Origin: Polyodon spathula
Lineage: Eukaryota > Chordata > Actinopteri > Acipenseriformes > Polyodontidae
Assembly: GCF_017654505.1 (NCBI RefSeq)
Contig: NC_054534.1
Span: forward strand, 48,186,788 to 48,250,787
DNA: 64,000 bases
Reading direction: 5' to 3'
Shown piece after piece: positions 33,962 to 45,785 of this stretch. The notes under the pieces are model-generated. The model was not told the DNA's origin and searched no databases. It worked only from the letters and a program-made list of their open reading frames with translations. The position numbers and the translations under genes were made by a program. How positions within the stretch are numbered: position 1 is the stretch's first letter; each line of letters begins with the position of its first letter.

Positions 33962-36540
33962 AATAGAGGAGCAACTGTGTACCATCCACAGTGTTTCTGG
34001 GGATCAAACTGAACTCTGTGAGCATAATTGCCTCACTGTCGGAACACAGTATTCGGTCATTGGAGACCACACTCTCCCTATTCAGAGAGGTCGCTCTCCT
34101 ACAGGTCAAACTATATCAAAGATTGTTGGGACTGAATGCATCCGCCTCGAGAATTCTTTTACTAGGGCTGCTGAGAATGCTCACACTTCAAGCCTGGGTG
34201 AATAGGCTCAACGTGCACCCGGTCCGAGATCGGTACCAGCTGGCGCGAGTGTCAGACAATGCCGGAAGACACTGGAGTGGTGGCTCCGTCCCGGCAGTCT
34301 GCGCCTTGGATCTCCCCTCGGATCCCCTCACAGAAGGGAAGTGATCACTACAGACGCCACCAGTCTGGGCTGGGGAGCGGTCTGGAACGGGAGAGGAATA
34401 AGTGGTCAGTTGAAGGGACATTGGCAGCAAGCGCACATAAATGCACAAGAGCTGCAACCAGTGAACCTGGTGTTATCACATTTTTGCCAGCAATTAGCGC
34501 ACAAACATGTGCTGGTCCAGACGGCCAACACCACAATGGTAGCCTACATAAATCACCAAGGCGGCCTGCACTCACCGGGCCTTCACCACGCAGTGCAGAC
34601 TCCTGTCCTGGACACACAGAAACTTGCGTTCCATCAGGACAGTTCACCTCCCCGATGTGGACAACAAGGCAGCAGACCCCCTGTCCAGAGGAGCTCCAGA
34701 CAGCTCGGAGTGGAGGCTGCATTCTCAAGTGGTGAAACAGATTTGGGAGAGGTTTCAACCGGCACGAGTCGACTTCTTTGCCACAGCCGAGTCCACTCAT
34801 TGCCCCCTATGGTTCTCCATGGAGAGAGACGGGGGCCCCCTGGGAGTGGACGCGCTAGCTCACCCCTGGCCACAGGGGCTTATATGCGTTCCCTCCACTA
34901 CCATTAATACCCCTGACCCTAGAGAAGATCAGGGTGGAGAGAGCACAGGTTCTGCTGGTTGCACCCAGATGGCTGAGGCGCCCCTGATTTGCTCTCCTCT
35001 CCGACTTTTTGTCGGATCATCCATGGCATCTCCCGTTGCGCAAGGACCTCCTGAGCCAAGTGGAGGGGCTATTATGGCACCCGAACCCAGCCCAGCTCCA
35101 ACTCTGGGTCTGACTGTTGAACGGAGCTGTCTATTCAGATGAGGTTTGCCAGATGCAGTAGTAGAAACACTATAGTCTGCTAGGGCGCTGAGCAGTAGAG
35201 CCCAATATTCATATAAATGGAAAGTTTTCCAAGACTGGTGCCTTGCCGAAGGTCACAATTCGGTGACTTGCCTGATTGAGACGATCTTAACCTTCTTACA
35301 ACACTTGTTTGACACTGGAAAATCAGCATCCACTTTGAAGGTATACCCGGCAGCAATATCAGTGTGCCATGACAAAATTGACTCGGTGTCTCCTGGGGCA
35401 CATTTCCTGGCAGTGCCATGTCTTAAAGGGGCTTGGAGGCTTCGTCCTCCCATGAAAAGTATGGTCCCGAAGTGCGATCTAGAACTGGTACTGCAGGCCC
35501 TTATTTCTCCCCCATTTGAGCCCATGGCATCAGCAGAACTGCACCCTGTTTCATTAAAAGTGGCATTTTTAATAGCCTTTACGTCTGCCAGGTGAGTAAG
35601 TGAGCTTTATGCCCTGTCCATCCATGACACATGTATGGCTTTCACTGGAAATGACTTGCGGGTAACATTAAGAATAAATCCATCCTTTTTGCCAAAGGTG
35701 GTATCCTCATTCCATATTAACCATCAGTGCTTTTGGAAACTTTCAGACCTCCCCCGCACGATTCAGAGGACCGTAGACAGCACATGCTATGCCCAGTTCA
35801 GGCTCTGCATTGTTATTTGGATAGGACGGCATCCTGGAGACAGTCCAACCAGCTGTTTGTTCGTGTATGGGCCCCGCTCAAGAGGTCAGGCCCTATCGAA
35901 GCAATGTCTAGCGCACTGGGTGACAGATGCGATATTCTTGCCGTATGAACAAACAGACTCCACATTACCGGGGCAACTTCATGGGCTTTCCTTCATGGCG
36001 CTTCCTTAGATGAGTTATGCAAAGCTGCTACATGGACTGGTAGTCAGACATTTGGGCGAGACAGTCAGACAGTCTATCCGCTGTGACAAACCGAATAAGC
36101 CCCTCTCTGGGCTCTAGAGTTTTGCAGGCAACATGCTCTTAGGCGTCATGTGGGCTCTATTGCTATCATAGTGGGGCTATACAATCAGTAATCTGGAGCC
36201 ACGACAGCTTTGGTACAGCTTTCCCATTCGGTAATTGTTGTCATTCAATTGAAAGGGAACGTACCCTGACCCTGTTTCCCTGAAAAGAGACTGAAAACCA
36301 TTACCCTTTGAGGTCGTGTCCCCAGCTGATCTCTGTTTTCGAAAGAAAATGGCGATGAGCTACTGTGAGGACATCCCTCTTCAACAGGAGGTGGGAGGGA
36401 CTTCCCCCTCACAGCAGGGCCCTGATAGGGCAGCTTTTTTATATATGCTCAAAGACTGACAGTCAGAGAGGCTCTTCACATTTGGTAATGGTTGTCATTC
36501 TCTTTTCAGCAAACCAGGGTTATGGTAATAACCTAACGTT
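33962..36540 (+). mobile_element. DIRS1-like YR retrotransposon 1, 5' truncated
   Basis: Plus-strand RT thumb starts near 33990 (LGIKLNSVSIIASLSEHSIR), then RLLGLNASASRILLLGLL. RNase H follows at 34341 (TTDATSLGWGAVWNG), with TMVAYINHQGGLHSPGLH and, after a frame change, LPDVDNKAADPLSRGAP and RVDFFATAESTHCPLWF to about 35140. A tyrosine recombinase region spans about 35180-36110 (LTFLQHLFDTGKSASTLKVY, PVSLKVAFLIAFTSAR). DIRS elements use this recombinase instead of an integrase. The end (about 36220-36540) is non-coding terminal repeat. ORF1 and the first RT blocks are missing. Confidence 0.88.
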
Positions 36541-37550
36541 AGACAGTGTGTATAGGTAACAATCTCAGATGTGTCTTATTATTAAACTCACAGTAAAACC
36601 AGGAATGGATAAAACTGCTACGCAAGTAGAGTCTTATTTCCATTCCTGGTAGGAGCCAATGAAAGTGTTACTCAGCTGAATCCCAGCACCAATCCCTCAA
36701 GTTCTTCCACTGAAAGATCAATCATGGCTTTGCATGCATCTGTTGCTCTAAGTCTTTCTAACCTTGGCTCAAAAGAAAGTGGTCCACAAAGACCTCAGCT
36801 AACATGTGGCTGGCCATGTACAAAATGAACACTGCTTTATTTCTGAGCCCAGATGCATAATAATACACCATTTAGTTTGCCTAAGAGGCCCTTGGACCCC
36901 TACATATAATTTGCCTACTTCAGATATTCAGTTGCCTACCATTTCGGTGAACCCTATGTCCGCCACTGATCTCAGATAGTAAAGGATTGCTTGGTACGAC
37001 CTTTAGTTATAGTACAAAGTTGCGTGACGTTACGCCACAAACAGGATTTTTAGTCACATGCGCGTAAGGTACAGCTTTCTGAGATGTTTTTTGTCAGGTT
37101 TTTAGCGTGGGAAGGCGATTTACCCAGCCTTAGACGTGCACTTCCTGTAACGGGAGGAACGTGCGTGGTATGTGCTCCTGATAGTGGAGAGAGAATTTGG
37201 AGTTTCCAAACTGCGTGGAAAACCCGGCCAATGTTCCTGTCCTCCAGGTCTGTCTAATTGAAAATCTGAAACAAATTGCAGACAGATATTATAAAAAAAA
37301 TTATAAATTAAAAAATCCTTTTGAGTTGTATATTTAATCAGTGAAAGGTATGCCAATCTTTTGGTGGTGTTTTTAAGCCACCACATATTCACCAACAGTA
37401 TGTTGCAGAATGTTATGCAAGGTAAGTATCACATTGTTAAAATCTACCAGCACTAAAGTATGGCTTTCGCAAGTGGCTTGCTGAAATGCTTTACAGAGTG
37501 GAGAATGAAATGACATTAAATACTTCTAATCAGTATTGCACAATTCCTAG
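36541..37550. other. intron before exon b; no gene
   Basis: No repeat family or gene recognised. It ends in the acceptor aattcctag at 37550. Confidence 0.5.
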
Positions 37551-37676
37551 GATATTGTCCTGACCCTGAAAGAGAAGCTGTCTATCCGCTGCATTGAACA
37601 CTTTGCTCTGGCTTTAGAGGAACAGTACAATATTTCCAGACTTTACCTCCTCCATGATGATGAATGTATTGAACAG
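37551..37676 (+). CDS. FRMPD1: FRMPD1 exon b
   Basis: 126 bp, phase 0-0, 42 residues starting DIVLTLKEKLSIRCIEHFAL and ending HDDECIEQ, followed by donor gtaaac. It completes the first FERM lobe. It continues directly in frame from exon a across a 28.4 kb intron. Confidence 0.92.
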
Positions 37677-38504
37677 GTAAACGAAATCTAATTGAACTGA
37701 CTGAACTGAAATGGGGAGTTGGAAATTTATCTGTTAACTCACTGTTTTAAATGGCTTAAAAGAGCAACTTGGTACAGCTCTGAAATATCACAGTTATCTT
37801 ATTGTTATTATTATTGTTAGGATTCACTTTGTGTGTCATTTTCTGTTTCATTCATCATATATAGTTTTTTTTTTATTTTTATATAAGAACTATCATAAAG
37901 CAGCACTGAATCAATGTCTTTACAAATTTCTAATTGTTTAGTGTTCTTTAAACCAAATATCTGCTTCCTAAAATGCAAATACATGTACATTACTTCCTAC
38001 TGGTTTATAGATGTTATTGCTTTTACTGTGTGTTTTTTTTTTTTTTTTTTTTAAGGAAAATTGTAGTTCTGGTTCATGCAGAATGTTCCTAATTATTCCT
38101 GATGTGTACTAGCAACTATAAAGAGATATCTTGCTATGCCTCAGTACCAACTATATATATAAACTGTGGTTTTATCATTAACCGATCATACTGAAATGTC
38201 TTTCTGGGCCCGTGATCCGGTAAACACAAACGCACACTTCCTGGGCCACCATACTTTGCTGTACAGGTTGGAAATGCATATCACTGGATAGGAGAGCTAT
38301 TGAATTTCCCTCTCTGATAGTTTATTTTTTTCATGTGATGTCACTGAGACAGGCATTTTATTTTTAAAGGGTTGACACAATTTACAGCAGCTCATAAAAA
38401 TAAAACATCACAGGAACATGTTTATGGATTAGAAAGTAATGGAAAAACAAGGTAAATCCGATGTATTTGACTTTATTTACATTAAATTAGAACAGTTATT
38501 TTGT

Positions 38505-38552
<48 letters not shown>

Positions 38553-39160
38553 CACACACAAACACAACATTTATAAATATCAAGAAACAAGTGGATATAG
38601 TCAGATGATGTTTCAGGAACTAAATTGATATATGTTACATTTCTTTCCCTTATTACTGTTAATAATGGAATGAAGAACCATTATTTTATTTACAAATATT
38701 GAATTTTGAGAAGATAATCGACAGTAGTTAATAAACGTAAGATAATAAACGTAATAAGCAAATAAACCCTGGTTCTGGGGGAGCATCCCACTGAAATATG
38801 TTTTGGTCTTTAAAGGGTAAAATTACTACTTTAATATTTATTACATTGTGTTTTAACAATTTGTTTTATATATGTAATTTAAAAATAATGTCTATTTTTT
38901 TTTAATCATCCCAAAAAAATTTGAGCCATAGCAGTAAAAGCACAGTGAAGTCACAGTAAACATAGCACTGTACTTTGTAAAGCCCAGAGAGGTATAGTAC
39001 AGCACATTTAAAAAAAAAAAAAAACATGTCAAAGTATAATACTATAAAAACCAAGGGAAATCTGCAAAATTACTGTCCAAATATACCATGGTAAACTGTT
39101 ACGGTATAACAGCACACAATAATTTACATCTGCTATGTGGTTGAAAACAATCATGAATTA
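37677..39160. other. intron, no gene; (GT)n microsatellite
   Basis: Contains T-runs near 38032-38053 and (GT)n then (TA)n at about 38508-38552. No coding signal or named repeat. Confidence 0.6.
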
Positions 39161-39164
39161 GTAA

Positions 39165-39557
39165 TTTAGCTGATGCTTTTATCCAAAGCTACTTACAAAG
39201 CATCTACTATTCAGAGCATCACAACTGCTGCTGCAGAGTCACTTACAATAGATCGGCCAGGGTGTCCTTCGCTCACTGTGCAGCAGCGACCCATATAGTC
39301 TGGCTGGGCACCTGCGGGCTTGCCTGTAAGCTGCCCAGAGCTGTGTTTGTCCTCCAACGAGGTGGCTGCATGGTGGGTCTGCAGTGTGAAAAGAAGCGGT
39401 CGGCTGATGGCACATGCTTCAGAGGACAGTGTGTGTTCATCTTCGCCACTCCCAAGTCAGCGCAGGGATGGTAGCAGTGAACTGAGCCTAAAATAATTGG
39501 CTATTCTAAATTGTGAGAAAATGATTTAAAAAAAAAAAAAAAAGACTACTCAATTTA

Positions 39558-39588
<31 letters not shown>

Positions 39589-39592
39589 AATG
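39165..39592 (+). repeat. SINE-like repeat with A-rich and (AAAT)n tail
   Basis: Opens with the widespread fish motif agctgatgcttttatccaaa (about 39169). A GC-richer body follows (39250-39480) with ggtggctgcatggtgggtct and gtcggctgatggcac, then an A-run (39523-39543) and (AAAT)n (about 39560-39590). Size and tail fit a SINE. The family name is not certain. Short open frames in it are not genes. Confidence 0.6.
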
Positions 39593-39959
39593 TAATATTA
39601 CAAATATTATAAAATATAATAATTAATACAGATAATTCCCAGTCAACTGTATTGAGAAGGATTTCATACGTGTGAAGGAGATCATAGGTCTATGCCAGTT
39701 AATACATAACACCATACACATAGTGAAAACTATAGCTAGCACTTCAGTGAGAAGTTAGGTTACACTTAAGTATTTAGCATGCATAACAGACCTAACCCAG
39801 TGTGAGAATGCATGCATTCTATGGCAAGCCAAATTATTATTTAGAGATATCTCAAAATGCGTTTCAAGATATCTTAAATTGAACTGAATTTGAGATAATC
39901 TTGAAATCAAGTTAGTTTGAGATATGTGCAATTCAATTTAAGATATCTTGAAATGTATT
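39593..39959. other. intron, no gene
   Basis: AT-rich. At about 39840-39957 there are alternating gatatctcaaa/aagatatctt motifs that form imperfect inverted repeats. Otherwise nothing seen. Confidence 0.5.
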
Positions 39960-40034
39960 TTTGCCCTGCATTACTGCGTCTGTTTTGCTTCCTGCATTCT
40001 GGCCTGACATCACCACACACGCCGTCCTGTCACG
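39960..40034 (+). mobile_element. 5' LTR remnant of element C
   Basis: About 75 bp matching the end of the LTR at 41872-42324 (gcttcctgcattctggcctg, then catcaccacacacg and cctgtcac). The rest of the 5' LTR is gone. Confidence 0.75.
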
Positions 40035-40036
40035 TG

Positions 40037-40056
40037 TGGTGTTCATTGTGGGATTC
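40037..40056 (+). other. primer binding site, tRNA-Leu type
   Basis: tggtgttcattgtgggattc lies directly after the LTR remnant and resembles the complement of a tRNA-Leu 3' end. Confidence 0.55.
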
Positions 40057-40096
40057 ACCAGCACCTCCGGAAAGGGTACTGCAGTTATTTTTTTTA

Positions 40097-41871
40097 TGTG
40101 TGGAGTGAGAAAGAGGAGGATGGAGGAAAGTGTGTGGTGCCTGCACTTCACCACTACAAGGTAGATGCACTACAAGGAAGAAGGTGGTGTCCTGACGAGA
40201 ATGGAAAGGCCACCTCTCCAAAAAGGAATGGAGAGGTATGAGAGCTGGCTGAGGGAACCCAGCGCCCCCCTGTGGCTAAGAACAGAGGGGAGACATTTGC
40301 TGGGAGATAGCACCCTGGATATCCTTTTGGACTTCATCAGGGTGAAGCCAGAAGTCCAATGGCAGGCAATCACAAGAGGATATCCAGGGCTAATGAAAGC
40401 CTTGGAGAGGATGACTCAGATTGTGGACTGGGTCTACGAAGAGTGGGAGGGCGAAGACCTTGAGTGGGAGGAGCCCGAATGTCCTGCGCCTGAGTGGTAG
40501 GAGCCCAAATGTCCTGCATCTGAGTGGGAGGAGCCCGAATTTCCCTCGTCTGAGTGGGAGGAGCCAGAATGTCCACAGCCCAAGAGGGGGAAGTCGGTGC
40601 GTCCACAGCCCAAGAGGGGGAAGTTGATACGTCCACAACCCAAGAGAGGAATTCAGTGTGTCCACAGCCCAAGAAGGGGGATTCATTGCATCTACAGCCC
40701 TGGTACCCAACAGCAGAGGGAGAATACCTGCTGTTTCTGCCTCCACCAGCAGAGGAAGAGTACCTGCTGGTTCTGACTCCACCACTGTGGGAGGACTGCT
40801 TGCCGCTCCCACCTCCACCAGCAGAGGGAGAATACCCGCTGGTTCTGCCTCTATCTCCATGGGAGGAGTGCTTGCCGCTCCCACTTCCACCAGCAGAGGA
40901 AGAGTACCTGCCGCTCCCACCTCCACTGCCATGGGAGGCTGACCAGCCGCTCCCACCTCCACCACCGTGGGAGCCTCTGCCGCCTTCGCAGCCAGAAGTG
41001 GAGCCCTTGCTGCCTTCGCTAGGAGCAGAGCAGAAGGAGCTGCCTCTGTCTCCACCACCGCCCGAGGGAGAGAAGCAGGAGCTTCCTCTCCCTTCCTCAC
41101 TGCATAGGTTGCTGAGGAGAGCACGGGAGAGTACCAACGCTAGTCCTAGCTTCCCTCCTGCCGTCTCCTCCCGAGGGTCCGCTCCTGACGTTGCTTCCCG
41201 AGGGTCCGCTGCTGCCCTGTCATGCATCACCTGGGGATGCCAGTTTGCCATCGACCTAGGATGCCTGCCTTGCACTGCCCAAGGATGCCTGCCTTGCACC
41301 GCTCAGGATGCCATGACTGCTCCGTTCAGCGATGTCATTTCCGCATTACCTAGGGCTGCCTGCTGCTCCGCATTGCCTGGGGCTGACTGGCCCATTTCGC
41401 CTGGGGTCGCTGACGGTCTCACTTCGTCTGAGGTCACTGAGGGCTCTGCTTTGCCTGGGGTCACTGTCTGTTTTGCTTCGCCTGGTGTCGCTGCCTGCTT
41501 TGCTTTACCTGGGGTCATTGCCGGCTCTGCTTCACTTGGGGTTGTTGCCAATCCTGCATGGCAGCAGGAAGTACTGTGGCCGGAGCCCCGCAAAGGGGAG
41601 AGGCTGGTCATGAAGGGGGGGGGGGAGTTCAGGAGACCACCCCCACGGGCAGCCAGTTGGCTGCCACGATTTCATTTGCCGGAGAAACTGGCTTGTATGC
41701 GGTCAGCCTGGCCGCTACAGCTGTTGAGGTGGGAACAGGACCTCCCACCTTGGCCTCCACCCTTGGCCCATTGCTGCCCCTGTTCCTGGGCTGAGACTGT
41801 TAGCCAGGACTTTGGGACTAAGGGGGGAAGTGGCCATTGGGCCAGGTGTGTGTTGCACAAGGAGGGGGAAA
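40097..41871 (+). pseudogene. gag-like proline-rich ORF of LTR element C
   Basis: Plus-strand frames. 40165-40500 (111 codons) has a helical, tryptophan-containing N-terminal region (DILLDFIRVKPEVQWQAI) and acidic WEEPECP repeats. 40554-41876 is open for 440 codons, with repeats of the AEGEYLLFLPPP type, PPPW-rich repeats and an LLRRAR motif. Then come ALPGV-type repeats and AWQQEVLWPEPRKGERL. The AEGE(C/Y)LL repeat, LLRRA motif and WQQEVLWPEP tail are shared with element A. No zinc knuckle is clear and pol is absent. The long open frame suggests a younger copy than A or B. Function of the product is unknown. Confidence 0.6.
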
Positions 41872-42324
41872 TGTAACAGAGCGAGGAGCCCTCTACATTT
41901 ATTTGTTATTTATTTTTAGAACGGGGTCTCCCTCTCCGCCCCTGTGCAATTTATTGTTTAGTATGTGTTTGTATTATGGTTTATTTTTTTATATATAGAT
42001 TTTTTATATATATGGCGGCATAGCCGAATGGTTTATTATTGTTTTTATTTAAAACATGTTCTGGTTAGCTCTGCCAGGAGTAATTAATAAACTCATGCAG
42101 ATTTTAGCCGAGGGGTAATGGAATAATTACTAGCTAGTTAAACCTCTCACCCAAGGTATTGTTTACATTTTTTATTTCGCTTTGTGAGCAGTGTTTTTGT
42201 TAAAATCTTTTATTTTTTGTCTTTAATAAAAACAGTGCCGCAAGCGCCTTTTGCTCTGCAGTACTGCCTCTGTGTTGCTTCCTGCATTCTGGCCTGACGT
42301 CACCACACACGTCGTCCTGTCACA
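41872..42324 (+). mobile_element. 3' LTR of element C
   Basis: 453 bp, preceded by a purine tract (aaggagggggaaa). Starts TGTAACAGAG and ends CCTGTCACA. Contains TATA-rich sequence (about 41985-42010) and aataaa near 42224. Confidence 0.8.
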
Positions 42325-42469
42325 CCCTCACACACGTATTCATTATGGGAGGAAATTATTTGGTATTGGAAAGGTACATTAGTGTGTCTTATTGTTTTAC
42401 TCCATTGTAGGTGTAATAGTTTTTTTTAGTTTACAGCAACAAGACATTTTTTTTTGTAATCATTAGTAT

Positions 42470-42545
42470 TATTTGTGTATTTAGCAAGCACCTTTATCCA
42501 AGGTGACATACCGGTGTTACAGAGCAGTACACGGTTAAAATGTAA
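42470..42545 (+). repeat. SINE fragment
   Basis: tttagcaagcacctttatcc and aaggtgacata match the conserved fish SINE-type motif also present at 39165. Only this short piece is recognisable. Confidence 0.5.
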
Positions 42546-42582
42546 TATTTAAATATAGTATTGTGGGAGATAGGACAATTTA

Positions 42583-43894
42583 CAATGCCTATAGAAAGTC
42601 TACACCCCCTTGAACTTTTTTTCACATTTTGTTGTGTCAGTGCCTCAGAGTTTCATGTATTTAAATGAGGATTTTTTTCGACTTATCTACACACCATACA
42701 CCACACTGTGAAGGGGGAAAAAAGTTTTTATTGAGAAAAAAATTGTATATTAAAAATACAAAACTGTATTGGATACGTCTTCACCCCCCAGAGTTAATAC
42801 TTGGTGGAAGCACCTTTGGCAGCAATTACAGCTGTGATTCTGTTGGGATAGGTCTCTACCAACTTTGCATACCTAGATTTGGCAATATTTGACTATTCTT
42901 CTTTACAAAACTGTTCAAGCCCTGTGAAATTCCTTGGGGAACGTTGATGAACAGCAATCTTCAAGTCATGCCAGAAATTTCCGATTGGAATTAGATCGGG
43001 GATTTGACTAGGCCACTCAAGGACATTTATCTTTTTGTTCCTTAGCCACTCCATTGTAGCTTTGGCTGTGTGCTTTGGGTCATTGCTATGCTGAAAGGTA
43101 AACTTCCGTCCCAGTTTCAGCTTTCTTGCAGAGGGCAGCAGGTTTTCCTCAAGGACTTCTCTGTACTTTGCTCCATTCATTTTTCCTTCTATCCTGACAA
43201 GTGCCCCAGTCCCTTCCAATGAGAAACATCCCCATAACATGATCCTGCTACCACCATACTTCCCAGTAGGGATAGTGTTCTTTGGGTGATGCGCTGTATT
43301 GGATTTGTGCCAAACATAAAGCTTTACATTTAGGCCAAAAAGTTAAATTTTAGTTTCGTCAGACCACAAAACTTTTTGCCACATGGCTACAGAATCTCCT
43401 GAGGGTTTTTTTTTTTTGCATATTTCAAACAGGATTCAAGGTGGACTTTCTTGAGTAATGGCTTCCTTCTTGCCACCCTACCATACAGGCTAGATTTGTG
43501 GAGTGCTTAGGATATTGTTGTGACATGCACACTTTGACCAGTCTTGGCTATAAAAGCCTGTAGCTCTCGTAAAGTTGCCATTGGCCTCTTGGTAGCCTCT
43601 CTGATCAGTCTCCTTGCTTGGTGGAGGCCACTTAACTTGGTGTGTGATTTTGAAGGTGATTGGTTACACCTGAGCTAATTTAGTATTGCTTTTACAAGGG
43701 GGTGGACAATTATACAAACAAGCTATTTCAGTTTTTATTTCTAATTAATTTTCTACAAATTTCTAAAATATTTTTTTCACTTGGAAGTTGTTGGGTAGGA
43801 TGCGTAGATAAATGAAAAAAAAAATTAATGCATTAGTTTCAGGCTTTAAGGCAACAAAAGGTGAATATTTTGAAAGGGGTGTAGATAGGCACTG
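42583..43894 (-). mobile_element. Tc1-like element A with TIRs
   Basis: 1.3 kb between TA dinucleotides (42581-42582 and 43895-43896). Left end caatgcctatagaaagtcta and right end, in reverse complement, cagtgcctatctacacccc. The minus-strand frame 43240-42893 encodes the transposase C-terminal half: [27 protein letters not shown] (second catalytic Asp region) and PIGNFW in place of the usual PIENLW. In that motif the glutamate is replaced by glycine, and the N-terminal half is in broken frames. Inactive. Confidence 0.85.
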
Positions 43895-43909
43895 TATATA
43901 TTACAAATA

Positions 43910-45741
43910 CAGTTGTAGTCAAAAGTTTACACACCCCAATGGAAATGTACAATTTCTAGAAATTTCTCGAAAACAAATAATTATAGGAAAATCCTTTGTA
44001 CAAAAGTTTTGCTTTTGTGGATGAGGAAAAAAAAGTTACAAGAAACAGATGTCTACAATTATTTATTTCAGCGATTTTTTTGCAAAACTCCAAATATGCT
44101 GATTCAAAAGTATTCATACCTTGCCAAGGAAAATGAAATTAGTAGCTAGTTGAGGCACCTTTTAGTAATAATAACCTATTTTAAATGATTAGGATATTTG
44201 TCAATGAGCTTTTGGCTCCAGTTGTGCATTAAACAAATTTTATAGTGGAGGTTTTCAGATGATTAGCCAATATATTTTGGTATACTATGGAGACCATTTT
44301 ATCATGTATTGTAACTAATTTCCCGTGTTGTTAAAGGAAAAATAACTGCATAGAATGATATTACCACCTCCATGCTTGACAGTGGGTATGACGTTCTTTT
44401 CTTTGTACGCCTCACCAGATTTTCTCCAACAATCAGTGTGACCAAACCGATTTTTGTTTCATCACTGCACAAACCTTTGACCAGAACTCATATCCATCAT
44501 TCAAATACCTTTTTGCAAACTTTAAGCCATTGTCCTTGTGATGTTTTCCTAAAGTGTCTTTTTCCTTGGCCTGCCACCGTTGACACCTTCGCCATGCAAT
44601 ATTCGACCTGAGGTTGAAATTGGAACCCCAGTCCCACTTGCAGCCAATTGACTTTGAATATCTTTGGCAGTCAATCTCGGATTGTTATTAACCTTCCTCA
44701 TAATTCTTTTACTTGTTCCTGGTGAAAGAAACTTCTTTCTTCCAGGCCGAGGGAACATTGTGACAGTAAACTGAGTCTTGTACTTCTTGATAATAGAAAC
44801 AATAGCTGAAATTGGCATATTCAAATGCTTGTAAATCTTCTTGTATCCTTCTCCAGCTTTGTGACAGTAAATAATTTTCTACCTAAAGTCTTCAGATAGC
44901 TCTTTACTTTTGTCCCATATTGATTTATTGACAATGACAGCAATCATCCTCTGCCTAACCCTTTTGTACTCTCTGTAACAGGATAGCTTGGGTGGTGACA
45001 TCATGCTAGGAAGTACACAGACAATAGGGCTAGGTAGGGAAGCATTGAGGCATATTGAGAAATGAATAAACACTTCACAAAACTAAACACTCGTTGGCCA
45101 AAACAAAACAGACAAAAATACAAAATAAAGCAAACACTAAATTAAACAAGTATTGTGCTGGGGTAGACCAGCAAGGGTAGCAATTGTCTTACTTTTGTTT
45201 ACCTCCACTCACGAACACTGTACTCCTAGACACTCCACCTTGAACAGCAAACGCTGCAGGCTTATATGCTTGTGACCAGCTCCGGATTAACAATAAATTA
45301 ATCAGTCCGGAGATGGTCATATTCTGCACTGGTTTAATTGATGGGCTTCCCTATCCTTGCTGCCAAACAATAACAAGCAACACATTGTGTTTTTAAAATC
45401 AACAAAATACATTAAAATCAATAACAATAAACAAACTGGCATGTTTAACAAAACCTAAAATACATTTAAATCATAATAAATGCAACACATGTATTTACAA
45501 GCAGGGCTTTGCCCAGCCCCCCCTTCTAGCACCTTGTAGACAATACTATCATAGCATCAAAGGGTAGGAATACATTTGAATTAGCAATTTTTGAGTTTTG
45601 CTTAAAAAAACACTGAGATAAATAAATGTAGACACCACAAAGCAAAACTTTTAATACAAATCACTTTTCCTAAAATTCTTTGTTTTTGATACATTTCTAG
45701 AAATTAAATTTCCATTGGGGTATGTAAACTTTTGACTACAA

Positions 45742-45744
<3 letters not shown>
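43910..45744 (-). mobile_element. Tc1-like element B (Sleeping Beauty type ends), with LTR insertion
   Basis: Long inverted ends of about 80 bp: cagttgtagtcaaaagttta at 43910 and its complement ending at 45744. They match the style of Sleeping Beauty-group IR/DR repeats. Minus-strand transposase pieces: start near 44930 (DKSKELSEDFR), DNA-binding domain at 44824-44549 (MNMPISAIVSIIKKYKTQF, GGRPRKK), and a decayed catalytic half to about 44200. An LTR sits in the 5' UTR (44974-45515). It lies 14 bp from element A in the same orientation. Confidence 0.88.
44974..45515 (-). mobile_element. solo LTR inside Tc1 element B
   Basis: On the minus strand it starts about TGGGCAAAGCCCTGC and ends CTATCCTGTTACA, 542 bp. 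It shares the gttggccaaaac segment with 6484-7245. No clear target duplication was found, so the exact start is uncertain. It separates the Tc1 start codon region from its end repeat. Confidence 0.6.

Positions 45745-45783
<39 letters not shown>
45745..45783. repeat. (TA)n microsatellite
   Basis: About 37 bp of TA repeats between Tc1 element B and the DIRS fragment. Confidence 0.95.

Positions 45784-45785
<2 letters not shown>

Noticed and set aside
39262..39474. 70-codon frame in a GC-rich block
   Set aside because: Lies in the SINE-like repeat; the other strand is equally open.
39840..39957. Alternating gatatc/aagatatctt motifs, considered as a CRISPR-like or regulatory array
   Set aside because: Irregular spacing and imperfect AT-rich palindromes; no spacers. 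CRISPR arrays are not expected in a vertebrate genome.
40370..41299. 309-codon minus-strand frame rich in Ser and Gly
   Set aside because: Mirror frame of the repeat-rich ORF of element C. The PBS and LTR place the element on the plus strand.
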